Source: Desulfocorpusculum sp964414345 (GTDB lineage Bacteria; Desulfobacterota; Desulfocorpusculales; Desulfocorpusculum). From it: 64,000 nt of DNA. The DNA lies in contig CAYPWF010000007.1 of assembly GCA_964414345.1 (NCBI GenBank), positions 1 through 64,000 on the forward strand. The letters are read 5' to 3'. This document shows positions 16,827-25,056 of this stretch, piece after piece. Both the position numbers and the translations under genes were made by a program. The stretch's first letter is position 1; every line of letters begins with the position of its first letter. The notes under the pieces were generated by a model. It searched no databases and was not told where the DNA came from. It saw only the letters and a list, made by a program, of their open reading frames with translations.

Positions 16827-17482
16827 GCGGTTCGGCCAGGAAAAGGCTCTTGGAGGTCTTGGAATCGAAGGACTGGCCCTCTGCCCTCAAGAGCCTTGGG
16901 GAGGAGGTTTCAAGAGGCCTTATCAGCCAGGCCGTGGCAGCTCTTTGCAGCCAAGAATCAGAAACCAGGTGGAGGGCCGTGGAGGCGGTGGGTTACCTGG
17001 TGTGCAGGTTTGCCCAAGAAGATCCTGAGGCTGCAAGGGATGTGATTCGCCGTCTGCTTTGGAGCCTAAACGAGGAGTCAGGCAGCATCGGCTGGGGGGC
17101 TCCTGAAGCCCTGGCCGAGATCCTGGCCAGAGATAGAGAGTTGGCAAAGGAGTTTCTTCCTATTTTTGTCTCCTTTTTGAAAGCCGGGCAACTTGAGCGC
17201 ATGCCCCCAACAATCGCCCAGGGGTTTCTTTGGGGTGTTTTCAGGCTTGGAGAGCTCTACTCTGATGTTTTGGGGAGCCCAGAAGTCATAGAGAACCTGA
17301 AAGCTTCTCTGGGCTCACCCAATCCTTCCTCCAGGGGATTGGCCTCACTGGCTCTCAAGAGACTTGGGGTTCTGCAATCCCTACCAGGCCTAGAGAGCCT
17401 TTTGAATGACCAGGAGGTTTTCACCTTTATGGAGGAAGGTAGGCTTCACCAGACAAGCATCTCCAAGGCCGCCAAGCCATGA
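16823..17482 (+). CDS. HEAT-repeat-like protein (DVU0298-type)
   Basis: A 219-residue all-helical protein whose ATG overlaps the fprA stop (ATGA), indicating co-translation. It shows repeated helical pairs of the HEAT/PBS-lyase kind, such as SETRWRAVEAVGYLV, GSIGWGAPEALAEIL and PSSRGLASLALKRLG. I recognise it as similar to the DVU0298 family of Deltaproteobacteria, whose function is unknown. No catalytic motif, signal peptide or membrane segment is visible. Coupling to the flavo-diiron protein suggests a scaffold or accessory role, which is inference. Confidence 0.75.
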   Translation: MSGSARKRLLEVLESKDWPSALKSLGEEVSRGLISQAVAALCSQESETRWRAVEAVGYLVCRFAQEDPEAARDVIRRLLWSLNEESGSIGWGAPEALAEILARDRELAKEFLPIFVSFLKAGQLERMPPTIAQGFLWGVFRLGELYSDVLGSPEVIENLKASLGSPNPSSRGLASLALKRLGVLQSLPGLESLLNDQEVFTFMEEGRLHQTSISKAAKP

Positions 17483-17546
17483 GTTTTTCTGCCCGGTGAC
17501 ACCCCAGCTCCCCCTATACTTCCTTCAAAGCTGTGCCCAAGCCTGC

Positions 17547-17999
17547 TCAAACCCTGGGCAAAGAGATGCGTAGAATCTCCCAGCCCCCGGACTTGTCGAA
17601 TCCCACCTCAAGGGAGAGGCTGTCAACCCCTAGGCCCAGGCTCAGCAGCTCCCTGGCTTTCTCGCCTTCCAGGTGGGTTATTGCTCTCATAACCTTGAAG
17701 GCCTTGTCTACCAACTTGGCCCCAGGGGCAGGAAGCCTGTACTTTCCAGCAGCCTGCACCTCCAGATGGGTTTGCTCTGAGGAATCCCTCCTAAGTTCCA
17801 CTGCAGAGGCGCTCTCCCGTAAGCCGTAGAGTATCATTAGCCCAAGCAATTTGATGGCTACCTCCTCCGGATCTCCCAGGCTGTCTGAGGAGACCCCCAG
17901 GGAGCTCAGCCGGGCCAGTTCTTCTTTGGGATCTGTTCCCGAGTAACAATTGCAATACTCCTGAAGCCTCTGGTGAAGAGTATGTTTCTCAGTAGTCAT
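17547..17999 (-). CDS. Hypothetical protein, 150 residues
   Basis: The coding potential is good: AAGGAGGTGAG sits 4-14 nt before the ATG, an almost perfect ribosome site. The product is soluble and mostly helical, with an N-terminal CNCYSG segment and a C-terminal half reading KVMRAITHLEGEKARELLSL. I do not recognise a family and see no metal or nucleotide motif. It is convergent with the HEAT-like gene and divergent from the cupin gene at 18174. A small regulatory or ligand-binding protein is possible, but the sequence does not show it. Confidence 0.65.
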   Translation of the reverse strand: MTTEKHTLHQRLQEYCNCYSGTDPKEELARLSSLGVSSDSLGDPEEVAIKLLGLMILYGLRESASAVELRRDSSEQTHLEVQAAGKYRLPAPGAKLVDKAFKVMRAITHLEGEKARELLSLGLGVDSLSLEVGFDKSGGWEILRISLPRV

Positions 18000-18093
18000 G
18001 ACTCACCTCCTTGCAGCCGGATTGCACAAGGAAAAAGTGCTTTCAGGTTTCTGCTGGCAATCTAACCCTGAAATGCAGCTTTTCAAGGGGCTC

Positions 18094-18122
18094 CTGTTTT
18101 CCTGGGAGGCATCCGATATAAT
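18094..18122 (+). promoter_or_regulatory. Candidate sigma-70-type promoter of the cupin gene
   Basis: A perfect TATAAT at 18117-18122 lies 52 nt before the cupin ATG. The -35 position 17 nt upstream (18094-18099, CTGTTT) is a weak match to TTGACA, so activation by another factor is possible. The leader contains a small GGCCCCTTTGGGGT hairpin before the ribosome site. Confidence 0.45.
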
Positions 18123-18173
18123 CTAGCTAGAAAGGCCCCTTTGGGGTACACCCAAAAGTGGAGGTTCGCTTCC

Positions 18174-18578
18174 ATGAACGTTTTGAACGTGAAAGACAGG
18201 CCTGACCAGAAAATCGAGACCTTCCCCTACAAGGGGAAGAGGCTTGCAGTCAAGGAGGTTTGGATCCGCTGGCTGTCTCAGGCAGGTCCCCAAGGGGCTC
18301 CTGAGTACGGGCTTAGGTTTTTCACCATAGGTCCCTCCGGGGAAATCCCCATTCACAACCATTTTTATCATCAGACCATGTACATTCTAAGCGGGAAGCT
18401 AAGTTGCGCCTGCCACGATCCCGAAAGCGACCAGGTCTTGGAGGAAAAAGTGCTGGGGCCCAATGATTTGGTCTACATCCCCAGCATGGAACCCCACAGC
18501 ATGAGGAACCTTAGCCACACAGAACCAGCCACCTTTCTGTGCTGCATAGCCAACGTTTACGAGGAAGAGGGGGTATAG
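18174..18578 (+). CDS. Small cupin-domain protein
   Basis: A 134-residue single-domain cupin. Motif 1 is visible as GEIPIHNHFYHQTMYILSGK, with candidate metal ligands H61, H63 and Q67. Motif 2 is NDLVYIPSMEPHSMRNL, with H108. The usual motif-1 Glu is replaced by Gln. Such proteins bind a metal and act as small enzymes or ligand sensors; the substrate is unknown. The start at 18174 follows GGAGG by 9 nt; an in-frame ATG at 18141 lacks a ribosome site and is not used. The gene stands alone, and its stop is followed at once by a repeat copy. Confidence 0.8.
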   Translation: MNVLNVKDRPDQKIETFPYKGKRLAVKEVWIRWLSQAGPQGAPEYGLRFFTIGPSGEIPIHNHFYHQTMYILSGKLSCACHDPESDQVLEEKVLGPNDLVYIPSMEPHSMRNLSHTEPATFLCCIANVYEEEGV

Positions 18579-18585
18579 CCTGGAC

Positions 18586-18715
18586 CCATACTCAAAAAAA
18601 ACTGATTCTTGGTTTCAGGTTTTCCCAGGAGTCGAGCGGGAATATGTGGGAGTGTGCAAGGGGCCTGGGGGGCTAACCCCAAGATTCAAAAGCTTTGGGG
18701 AATAATCCCAGCTGG
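18586..18715 (-). repeat. Dispersed repeat, copy 5 (inverted, right end missing)
   Basis: TACTCAAAA...TTGGTTTCAGG, CCCAGGAGTCGAGCGGGAATATG, a G-rich hairpin GGGGGGCTAACCCC and CTTTGGGGAATAATCCC follow the same order as the minus strand of the copy at 10073. The hairpin-bearing end is absent: the homology stops a few nt after the cupin stop codon. Confidence 0.7.
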
Positions 18716-18769
18716 GGCAATTCCAAGACCGCCTCCAGGGCACAAAGAGATTGGGAGGTTCCTCGACAC

Positions 18770-20269
18770 ATGGGTGACGGCTATTTCAGGGCCATTCAAT
18801 ATGATTTGGAAGATCTGCTTCGGGAGCTTTCCACCCAGTGCCTAAAAATAAAGAGCGGGCTTGAGGAAGAGCAACAAACAGGTGCCATTTACGCTTCCCA
18901 CCCCGTGGCCACGGACCTGGAGTCAATTCTTTGGCTCAGGAGCTTTGCCCTGGGGCAGGCGGATCCTGATATCAGGGAGAGGGCCCTACGGACCTATTTC
19001 GCTTGTGTGGGACAGTTTCTGAGAATGGACCTTCTTTTGAGAGACCAAGCCTTTGCGCAGTTCATGCTGGAGGCCAAGGTTCAGGTGGACTCCCAGAACG
19101 TTTCCTTGGCTGAGATGGAAGGGTGGCTGATGAGCCAGGAGGATTTCTCAAGGCGGGAGGCAGTGCTCTTGGGAGCCCGCCCTCTGTTCCAGAAGGCCTC
19201 CCTCATAAAAGCCAAGATATGGGAAGGCCTATCTTCCATCCTCCAGGAGGATTTCGGGTACAAGGGCTACCTTGAATTTTTCGAGGAAAAAAAAGAATTG
19301 GATCTGGGAGCCCTGGCCGCAGAATGCATGGAGTTGTTGGATACCACAAGGCAGCATTACACACAAAGGGTGATCCCCTGGATTGAATCGCGCCTGGGAA
19401 TGCCGGCAGCCAGCGTTAGCCATCTTCATATGTTGAGGTTGATGCAGTCAGACTCACTTGCCCTTCCCACAGGAGAAAGAGAGACTCTGAAGGCCGTTAA
19501 AGCCTTGTTGGAAGGGCTTGGCTTTGAGGGTGTGATGGGTTCAAGAATCCACCTGGATGCTGAGCCCAGGGAAGGAAAGACCGCTTTGTCCAGATGCGTG
19601 CCCCTGAGTGTGCCCCACGAGATCCATGTAACCTTGAAGCCCTTGGGAGGGGTCTCGGATTTGGAAGCTGCCTTCCACGAGCTGGGACACGCTCTTCAAC
19701 TGGCATATGCGGATCCAAATCTGGAGTATCCCTACCGTCACCTACCCCGCTCCTATGCTCTCACAGAGTGTTTTGGTTTCTTGATGGAAGGGGTTGCTCG
19801 GGATCCGGAGTTTCTGGCCTTGCATACAGGGCTGTCCGAGAAAGAGGCTGAAGCCCTGTATCTAGAGAGATCGGCAAAGAGGATTTACGTGATCAGGAGG
19901 TATGCTGGGAAGCTCCTTTTCGAGAGGGAATTCCTAAGCCAGGCATGTTGGTCTGATTGGAGCGGGTACCCTAGATGGCTGGGATCGGCCACTGGAATGA
20001 GGTATGAATCCTGCGAGGCCCTCCTGGACTTGGAAGAGGAGCTTTACTCGGCAGACTACCTGAGGGCTTGGGCAGGGGAAGTCCTGTTGAGATCGCAGCT
20101 TAGGGAGAAGTTTGGGGCCAGGTGGTTCATGTCCAGAGAAGCCGGGGAGTTTCTTCGGGGGCTTTGGAGCCGGGGGGAGCGTTTTGGGTTGGAGGAGCTC
20201 CTAGGTTCTTTGGGGCTTAAAATGCCTAGAGTTGGGATTTTGGGGGAGGATTTCAGAAAATGCACATGA
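18770..20269 (+). CDS. M3-like zinc oligopeptidase
   Basis: A 499-residue protein with a zincin active site, AAFHELGHALQLAY (about residues 301-314): two His ligands, the catalytic Glu, and a third ligand Glu in ALTECFGFLMEG about 25 residues later. This spacing and the helical context fit the M3 (thimet oligopeptidase/PepF) clan. The protein is shorter than typical PepF (about 600) and shows little N-terminal similarity I can name. It lacks a signal peptide, so it is probably cytoplasmic peptide turnover. The start at 18770 has GGGAGG 11 nt upstream; a longer frame from 18695 would run into the repeat copy. Confidence 0.75.
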   Translation: MGDGYFRAIQYDLEDLLRELSTQCLKIKSGLEEEQQTGAIYASHPVATDLESILWLRSFALGQADPDIRERALRTYFACVGQFLRMDLLLRDQAFAQFMLEAKVQVDSQNVSLAEMEGWLMSQEDFSRREAVLLGARPLFQKASLIKAKIWEGLSSILQEDFGYKGYLEFFEEKKELDLGALAAECMELLDTTRQHYTQRVIPWIESRLGMPAASVSHLHMLRLMQSDSLALPTGERETLKAVKALLEGLGFEGVMGSRIHLDAEPREGKTALSRCVPLSVPHEIHVTLKPLGGVSDLEAAFHELGHALQLAYADPNLEYPYRHLPRSYALTECFGFLMEGVARDPEFLALHTGLSEKEAEALYLERSAKRIYVIRRYAGKLLFEREFLSQACWSDWSGYPRWLGSATGMRYESCEALLDLEEELYSADYLRAWAGEVLLRSQLREKFGARWFMSREAGEFLRGLWSRGERFGLEELLGSLGLKMPRVGILGEDFRKCT

Positions 20270-20285
20270 TTGAGGCAAGAATGCA

Positions 20286-20314
20286 TTGACAAGAAGAGGC
20301 TTTTGGGATATTCA
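20286..20314 (+). promoter_or_regulatory. Candidate promoter upstream of the HTH-receiver gene
   Basis: TTGACA at 20286-20291 is a perfect -35 box. After a 17-nt spacer comes TATTCA (20309-20314), which matches three of six -10 positions. It lies 17 nt after the peptidase stop and 70 nt before the ATG at 20384, so the regulator may be transcribed separately. Confidence 0.4.
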
Positions 20315-20383
20315 AATTGCGGTCAGTTGGGTGGAGCTCCTTTGAGTTTGAAAGGGCTTTTGAAAGGGGTCAAACAAAAAGAG

Positions 20384-21085
20384 ATGTCTGGTTCGGATAA
20401 AAACCTTTTTCGTAGGCTCCGTGAGGCCCAGATGTGGACCAAAACAGAGCTCGCCAGAAAGGCCGGAGTCTCGATTCTCACCATAGACAGGGTGGAGCGG
20501 GGCTTCCCCTGCCGACTGAGCACACAGAGGAAGATCCTTACGGCTTTGGGTTACAGCCTTGCCGAGGTGAGAAGACTATTGGATGAAGAGTTGGCCCGAC
20601 AGGAGGCCGAGGCCAGGGCATTGCAGAGCCTTGTGGTGCGTGAGGAAGAGGTCTTGGAGGGCCGCAGGCCTTTTGATGGGCTTTCAGTGATGGTGGTGGA
20701 CGATGAGCAGGGTGTCAGGGATCTCCTGAGGGGACGCCTTCAGCACTGGGGGTGTTTGGTCCAAGTTGCCTCGGAGGGGGAGGAAGCTGTGCGTATCTAC
20801 AGGGCAAGCCGCCCTGATGTGGTTTTGATGGACATGGAAATGCCTGGGAAAGGGGGTTTGGCTGCAGTAGAGGAAATCCTGGGGCTGGATCCACAGGCCA
20901 GGATTCTTCTTATGACCGGGGCCTGGGATACTGCCCCGGCCCGCAGGGCACTGGAAAGAAAAATGGTACGTTTGGTCCTGGCCAAGCCGTTTCATATGGA
21001 GCAACTGGAGATGGCCCTAAGAGAGGTGGCTCCAGAGGTGCGTAAGGCTGAAAGGGAGCCCTCCAAGACAGGAGCTGTGGCCTGA
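20384..21085 (+). CDS. Xre-type HTH fused to a C-terminal receiver domain
   Basis: A 233-residue regulator with reversed domain order. Residues 8-65 form a Cro/CI-type helix-turn-helix (LREAQMWTKTELARKAGVS, ILTIDRVERG). A helical linker rich in Glu and Arg follows (65-98). Residues 100-220 are a receiver with acidic pair D106/D107, phospho-acceptor D150 in VVLMDMEMPG, T178 and K201 (LAKPFH), all intact. Most response regulators carry the receiver at the N terminus. Phosphorylation may control DNA binding or dimerisation through the linker. No histidine kinase is adjacent. The ATG at 20384 has GAAAGGGG upstream; an earlier in-frame ATG at 20270 lacks support. Confidence 0.85.
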   Translation: MSGSDKNLFRRLREAQMWTKTELARKAGVSILTIDRVERGFPCRLSTQRKILTALGYSLAEVRRLLDEELARQEAEARALQSLVVREEEVLEGRRPFDGLSVMVVDDEQGVRDLLRGRLQHWGCLVQVASEGEEAVRIYRASRPDVVLMDMEMPGKGGLAAVEEILGLDPQARILLMTGAWDTAPARRALERKMVRLVLAKPFHMEQLEMALREVAPEVRKAEREPSKTGAVA

Positions 21086-21158
21086 GTTAGATTCCCCTCA
21101 AAAAGCCTCAATTCCTTGCTCAAACTGTATTCTTGAAAAATCTTAACCAAAAAAAGAT

Positions 21159-22376
21159 CTACTGCATGCGTTGAGCGGTCTTGCGACGGGTCCTGACTTT
21201 CCTGCCCCCTTGCTCTTTCTGTGGAGCCTTCCCCCGGTTCCCCTCAGAGTTTGAAAAGTTCTGGGAGTTCCAAAATTCCTCTGCTGAGATGGGTTGGGAT
21301 GATAATTGGGATTTTTCTTCCAGCAAAACTGGATCTGTCTTTTTTAAGGTCTTTTCAATGGCTTTTACTTCTTCTGCGTGATTTTCCGAGTGGAGCAGTA
21401 TCCTGTACTTGCCCAGAAGGGCTCTGGTATCCCCGGGAGAGGAATCCAGGATCTTCTCGTAGCACCGCAAGGCCTCTTCCCATTCCTCCCGCTTCTCCAA
21501 GACCTCTCCCAGCCTCTGAAGGGCCTTTGTATTTCCTGGATCTACTTCCAGGAGTTTCTTTAAAGTTTCTAATGCCTCTTGAGTCTGACCAGTCTTCCAA
21601 TAAACCTCCACCAGACCGGCAAGACAGGCTGCATTCCTTTTGTCCAAAGAGAGCACTTTCTTGAAATGCTCTATGGCCTCCTCCCTATAACCCATGTTCC
21701 TGCAAGCATCAGCTATCCGAGATAGAAGAAATATATTGCTGGGGTTTTGAGGCAAAGCCTTTTTCCAGATTTCCAGGGCGCTTTTGAGATCCGACTGTGC
21801 AGCATGGCAGCTTCCCAGGCCCACCAAGGCATAAGGGTTTTTTTCATCCACCTGCAAGACCCGTTCATAGTAGTTCATAGCCAATTCACATCGGCCTTGC
21901 CTTCTGTGATAGTCTGCTATTTTGTTCAATATGAAAACATTCTCTGGAGACCTTTTCAGTAATTCCTCCCAGGCATCCAGGGCTTTCTCTGCTTGGCCGA
22001 GGCCCAAATATGCATCCCCCATCCCGGCCAAAGCATACACATTGTCAGGATTGCCCTCCAAGATACTCTGGAAATAGGACAAGGCCTCAGCGTAGCGTTT
22101 CATTCTCAAATAACAGTTGCCTATACCGTTGAGGGAGATCTCGTCCTTAGGCTCCAATTCCAATACCTTCTCGTAATTGGAGATAGCCTCCAGAAAATTG
22201 CCCGATTGTCGATAGGCCTCAGCCAGACTCCTTAGGAGAAGCACTTGGTGGGGAAACCTTAAGATTCCCTCCTGGAGCTGTCTTATGGCCTGGGGGGCTT
22301 TGCCTTCCCTCAGCAATCGGTGTGCAACACGATAGATCTCAGAGGCGCTCTGTCTTCTGCGGTTGGGTCTCAACAC
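21159..22376 (-). CDS. Tetratricopeptide-repeat protein
   Basis: A 405-residue protein built of about nine TPR units of 34 residues (about residues 15-335), recognisable by recurring NPDNVYALAGMGDAYLGLGQ, YEEALRCYEKIL and similar pairs. The C-terminal 60 residues are basic and low in complexity (GRKVRTRRKTAQR). There is no signal peptide or membrane segment, so it is probably a cytoplasmic scaffold. The start is GTG at 22376, with AGGAGGG about 9 nt upstream. It is convergent with the HTH-receiver gene and lies near two more regulators, so a role in assembling a signalling complex is possible but unproven. Confidence 0.85.
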   Translation of the reverse strand: MLRPNRRRQSASEIYRVAHRLLREGKAPQAIRQLQEGILRFPHQVLLLRSLAEAYRQSGNFLEAISNYEKVLELEPKDEISLNGIGNCYLRMKRYAEALSYFQSILEGNPDNVYALAGMGDAYLGLGQAEKALDAWEELLKRSPENVFILNKIADYHRRQGRCELAMNYYERVLQVDEKNPYALVGLGSCHAAQSDLKSALEIWKKALPQNPSNIFLLSRIADACRNMGYREEAIEHFKKVLSLDKRNAACLAGLVEVYWKTGQTQEALETLKKLLEVDPGNTKALQRLGEVLEKREEWEEALRCYEKILDSSPGDTRALLGKYRILLHSENHAEEVKAIEKTLKKTDPVLLEEKSQLSSQPISAEEFWNSQNFSNSEGNRGKAPQKEQGGRKVRTRRKTAQRMQ

Positions 22377-22514
22377 GTGAGGCTTGCCCTCCTGTAGTCA
22401 GGGAATTTAAGAACACTTTGACCCATCCATGATGATTCTTAACAGAGCATCACGTTGGGGTTAAACTCTCCAAGCTTTCGGCACCTTCAGAAATGCTTTG
22501 AATCAAAGCAGGCC

Positions 22515-22625
22515 CGAATCCGACAAAGCAAATCTAGGGTATTCTTGAGCATTAATTAATTCATCCTATTGTATCACCAGGATGACCCGCATTATCCACT
22601 TCTAGTGAATAGTGCAAACCGGGCA
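22515..22625 (+). repeat. Dispersed repeat, copy 6a (right part)
   Basis: GAATCCGAC, AGGGTATTCTTGAG, ATTGTATCACCAGGATGAC and CCCGCATTATCCACTTC...GTGAATAGTGC follow the order of the right half of the copy at 55787. The left G-rich hairpin is not recognisable on this side. Confidence 0.6.
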
Positions 22626-22925
22626 CACGCAAAATTTCTCCTGAGGTGGAGGTCTGGCTCGATCAGTTTACTGACCGGAGAAAGACTTGGAAAGCAGGGG
22701 GACCCAGATGTGATTTAACCACCCAGCTTTCCGGTGGATGCGTCTGGGGACGCAGGTTCCAAAAATTTGATCATTTTCATTCTAGCCGTGGGTCTAGAGC
22801 ATGTCAATCCCGGCTCACGCCAAAATTGGCTTTGAGAGGGGATTCTTCTCCCTGGGCAGGGTCAACTCTCACCAAGGCACCGGTAGCTGCATGATGGGGG
22901 CTCTCGGCTTTGCTTGGAAGCAAAG

Positions 22926-23070
22926 GGCCAGCCCGCATTTCCAGACTCAAAGACACCTGTTTTTGGGTTTCACACTTGTGATCCTGGTTTGAGTAGGGAT
23001 ATGCCAAAAGCCTGAATAGGAGGCTTGGGGTGCTTGAGCCCCCAAAGTTACAGGTTTTGAAAATGATCCG
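22926..23070 (-). repeat. Dispersed repeat, copy 6b (inverted)
   Basis: GGCCAGCCCGCATTTCCAG is followed by ACTCAAAGACACC, TTTGGGTTTCACAC, CCTGGTTTGAGTAGGGATATG, a G-rich hairpin CTTGGGG...CCCCCAAAG and AATGATCCGG. The order equals the minus strand of the copy at 10073, apart from a shortened right end. It ends at the stop of the sigma-54 activator gene. Confidence 0.75.
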
Positions 23071-23072
23071 GC

Positions 23073-24494
23073 CTAGGAAGGACTTGTATTGGCTGATGGC
23101 TTAGGGGAGCGGATTCCATGTTTTCTTAGCTTGTAGTGAAGGGCCCTTGGTGAGATACCCAAGAGCTTTGCAGCCTTTCTTTGAACACCCCGGCTTCTTT
23201 CCATGGCCTGAAGTATCAAGCTTTTTTCCACCTCTTCCAGACGCACTCCCTCTGGGGGAAGCTGCACACGGCCCAATGAGCCTGGAAGGGCTTCCGGGAG
23301 CATGAGATCCGCCAACCCAATGAGGGGACCTTTGGCAACCACCATGGCCCTTTCAATTACGTTTTCCAACTCCCTCACATTCCCGGGCCAGGGGTACCTC
23401 ATGAGGGCCTCCTCAGCCTCTGGATGAATGGACTTAGGGGAATCCCCTCGAGGATGTCCGTACTTGCGTACAAAGAACCTGGCCAAGGGAAGGATGTCTT
23501 CCACCCTTTCCCTGAGAGGGGGCAGCTGTATGGGCACCACACTCAACCTGTAATACAGGTCTTTTCGAAACGTGCCTTGCGCCAGAGCCTTCCTAAGATC
23601 CTTGTTAGTGGCTGCCACAATCCTGACATCCACCTGAATGGTCCTGCTTCCCCCAAGTCGCTCAAAGCTTCTTTCCTGCAGTACTCTGAGCACTTTGGCC
23701 TGGAGCCTGGGGCTCATGTCCCCCACCTCGTCCAAGAACAGGGTACCTCCATGGGCCTGTTCGAAACGGCCTATGCGCTGCCTGTCCGCTCCGGTGAAAG
23801 CTCCCTTCTCATGGCCGAAAAGCTCGCTTTCCAAAAGTTCCTCATGAAGGGATGCGCAGTTGACAGCCAGAAAAGGCATACTGCGCCTGGGGCTGTTAAA
23901 GTGGATGGCTGCTGCCACCAGCTCTTTCCCGGTGCCGGTCTCTCCTTGGATCAGTACAGTGGCCTCGCTGGGGGCGATTTTTCGCACAAGGGCCATCACA
24001 GATATCATCTTGGGGCTGTGGACTACCATTTTTCTAAAGTCGTATATGTGCGGCTCCCGATGCCTTAGGTAATCCAGTTCTCTTCCCAAGCGCTCTTTTT
24101 CCAGTATTCTCCCTATGATGGTGGGAAGATTCTCCGGGGACTGAGGCCCCACCAAGAGGCTCCAGTGCGCCGAGTCGAGAAAAACCTCGAAACTGCCAGC
24201 CTCTTGTCTGCTGTTGACCAAAAGGATTACAGGTATGTCTCTGCGCAGGCCCGAGAAGAGCCTCAAGAGGGATTCATGATATGTCTTGAAGGTTCCAGGT
24301 GCCACCAAGAGGAGGTTTGGGTCCTCCTCCTGGAGCATTCTCACGGCATCTCCAGGGTCTTGACAGGTGTAAGGCCTAAATCCTTGTTCAGGAAGGACCC
24401 TTCTTAGCTCTTCCAGAAACTCCAATTCTGGGGAGACGGCCAGGACACGCCAAAGTGGCTTTAAGAGCGGTTGGGAAGATGATGACTCTGCCAT
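23073..24494 (-). CDS. Sigma-54-dependent activator with a degenerate receiver domain
   Basis: A 473-residue NtrC-class protein. The N-terminal 125 residues have receiver-like pattern (WRVLAVSPELEFLEEL, DPNLLLVAPG), but the acidic pair and the phospho-acceptor Asp are absent (Ala or Ser instead), so normal phosphorylation is unlikely. The central AAA+ domain is complete: Walker A GETGTGKE, GAFTGA for sigma-54 contact, Walker B GGTLFLDEVGD, and the arginine-finger region FRKDLYYRL. The C terminus has a Fis-type HTH (KAAKLLGISPRALHYKLRKHG). The frame also opens with a GTG at 24503; the ATG at 24494 is preferred. It lies 18 nt after the stand-alone receiver gene, probably in one transcript. Confidence 0.9.
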   Translation of the reverse strand: MAESSSSQPLLKPLWRVLAVSPELEFLEELRRVLPEQGFRPYTCQDPGDAVRMLQEEDPNLLLVAPGTFKTYHESLLRLFSGLRRDIPVILLVNSRQEAGSFEVFLDSAHWSLLVGPQSPENLPTIIGRILEKERLGRELDYLRHREPHIYDFRKMVVHSPKMISVMALVRKIAPSEATVLIQGETGTGKELVAAAIHFNSPRRSMPFLAVNCASLHEELLESELFGHEKGAFTGADRQRIGRFEQAHGGTLFLDEVGDMSPRLQAKVLRVLQERSFERLGGSRTIQVDVRIVAATNKDLRKALAQGTFRKDLYYRLSVVPIQLPPLRERVEDILPLARFFVRKYGHPRGDSPKSIHPEAEEALMRYPWPGNVRELENVIERAMVVAKGPLIGLADLMLPEALPGSLGRVQLPPEGVRLEEVEKSLILQAMERSRGVQRKAAKLLGISPRALHYKLRKHGIRSPKPSANTSPS

Positions 24495-24512
24495 GGAGTG
24501 CACAGCCCCGGT

Positions 24513-24881
24513 TTAGATCATGAGGCGTCTCATGATTTCCCTGACTTGGAAAAGATGAAAAGGCTTCCTCAGCAGGTAGTCAGCACCGGCGTCTAGGGCT
24601 TCCTGAGCCACTTCCTGGCCGAATCCGGTCATTGCCAGTATGGGCACCTGTTGATCCGCTTTTCTTATCTTGCGTACCAGATCCACACCTTCTGAGGAAG
24701 CCAAGACCAGATCCGTAATGACCATTCCGTAATAGTTCTCAAGCCAAAGACTCAGAGCCTCCTTCCCGCTGGGGGCCGTGTGAACTTCGTATCCCACGGT
24801 CTCCAAGGTGTGACGAAGCAGGCTTAATACCCCTGGGTCATCGTCCACCACCAGCACCCGCCTTTCACCTGCACGGAACAT
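24513..24881 (-). CDS. Stand-alone receiver (CheY-like) protein
   Basis: A 122-residue single-domain response regulator. Phosphorylation residues are intact: acidic pair D13/D14 (VVDDDPG), acceptor D57 (MVITDLVL), T85 (ILAMTGFG) and K106 (LLRKPFH). It carries no output domain. It is followed directly by a sigma-54 activator whose own receiver lacks the acceptor Asp. It may therefore deliver the phosphorylation signal to that activator or to a partner by protein contact. No kinase is next to it. The start ATG has GGGGAG upstream. Confidence 0.9.
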   Translation of the reverse strand: MFRAGERRVLVVDDDPGVLSLLRHTLETVGYEVHTAPSGKEALSLWLENYYGMVITDLVLASSEGVDLVRKIRKADQQVPILAMTGFGQEVAQEALDAGADYLLRKPFHLFQVREIMRRLMI

Positions 24882-25056
24882 GCAATCCTAGCTCCCCGGA
24901 GATCCCAAGGCTTGCAGGGGAAAGCAGCCCTGCTTTGCTCCAAAACTTGAACGGCGCTGGGAATTATATTAGGATGTTTCATTGCTTGCAAGGAGATCCG
25001 CCTATTTTTTTTTTCTAAAAATGAAAAGGGCTTGAGCCACTCAGAGGGTACTTGCA

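Larger units (their letters stand above)
22377..23072. other. Intergenic region, 696 nt, built largely from repeat copies
   Basis: No gene is supported here. Two partial copies of the dispersed repeat lie in opposite orientation (22515-22625 and 22926-23070). Between them are about 300 nt of unassigned sequence containing AT-rich patches. Short open frames on both strands (for example 22646-22894 plus and 22804-23007 minus) have no ribosome site and overlap the repeats. Confidence 0.6.

Noticed and set aside
22646..22894. Plus-strand 82-codon frame in the 696-nt intergenic region
   Set aside because: It has no ribosome site, its composition is unlike the neighbouring genes, and it is flanked by repeat copies.
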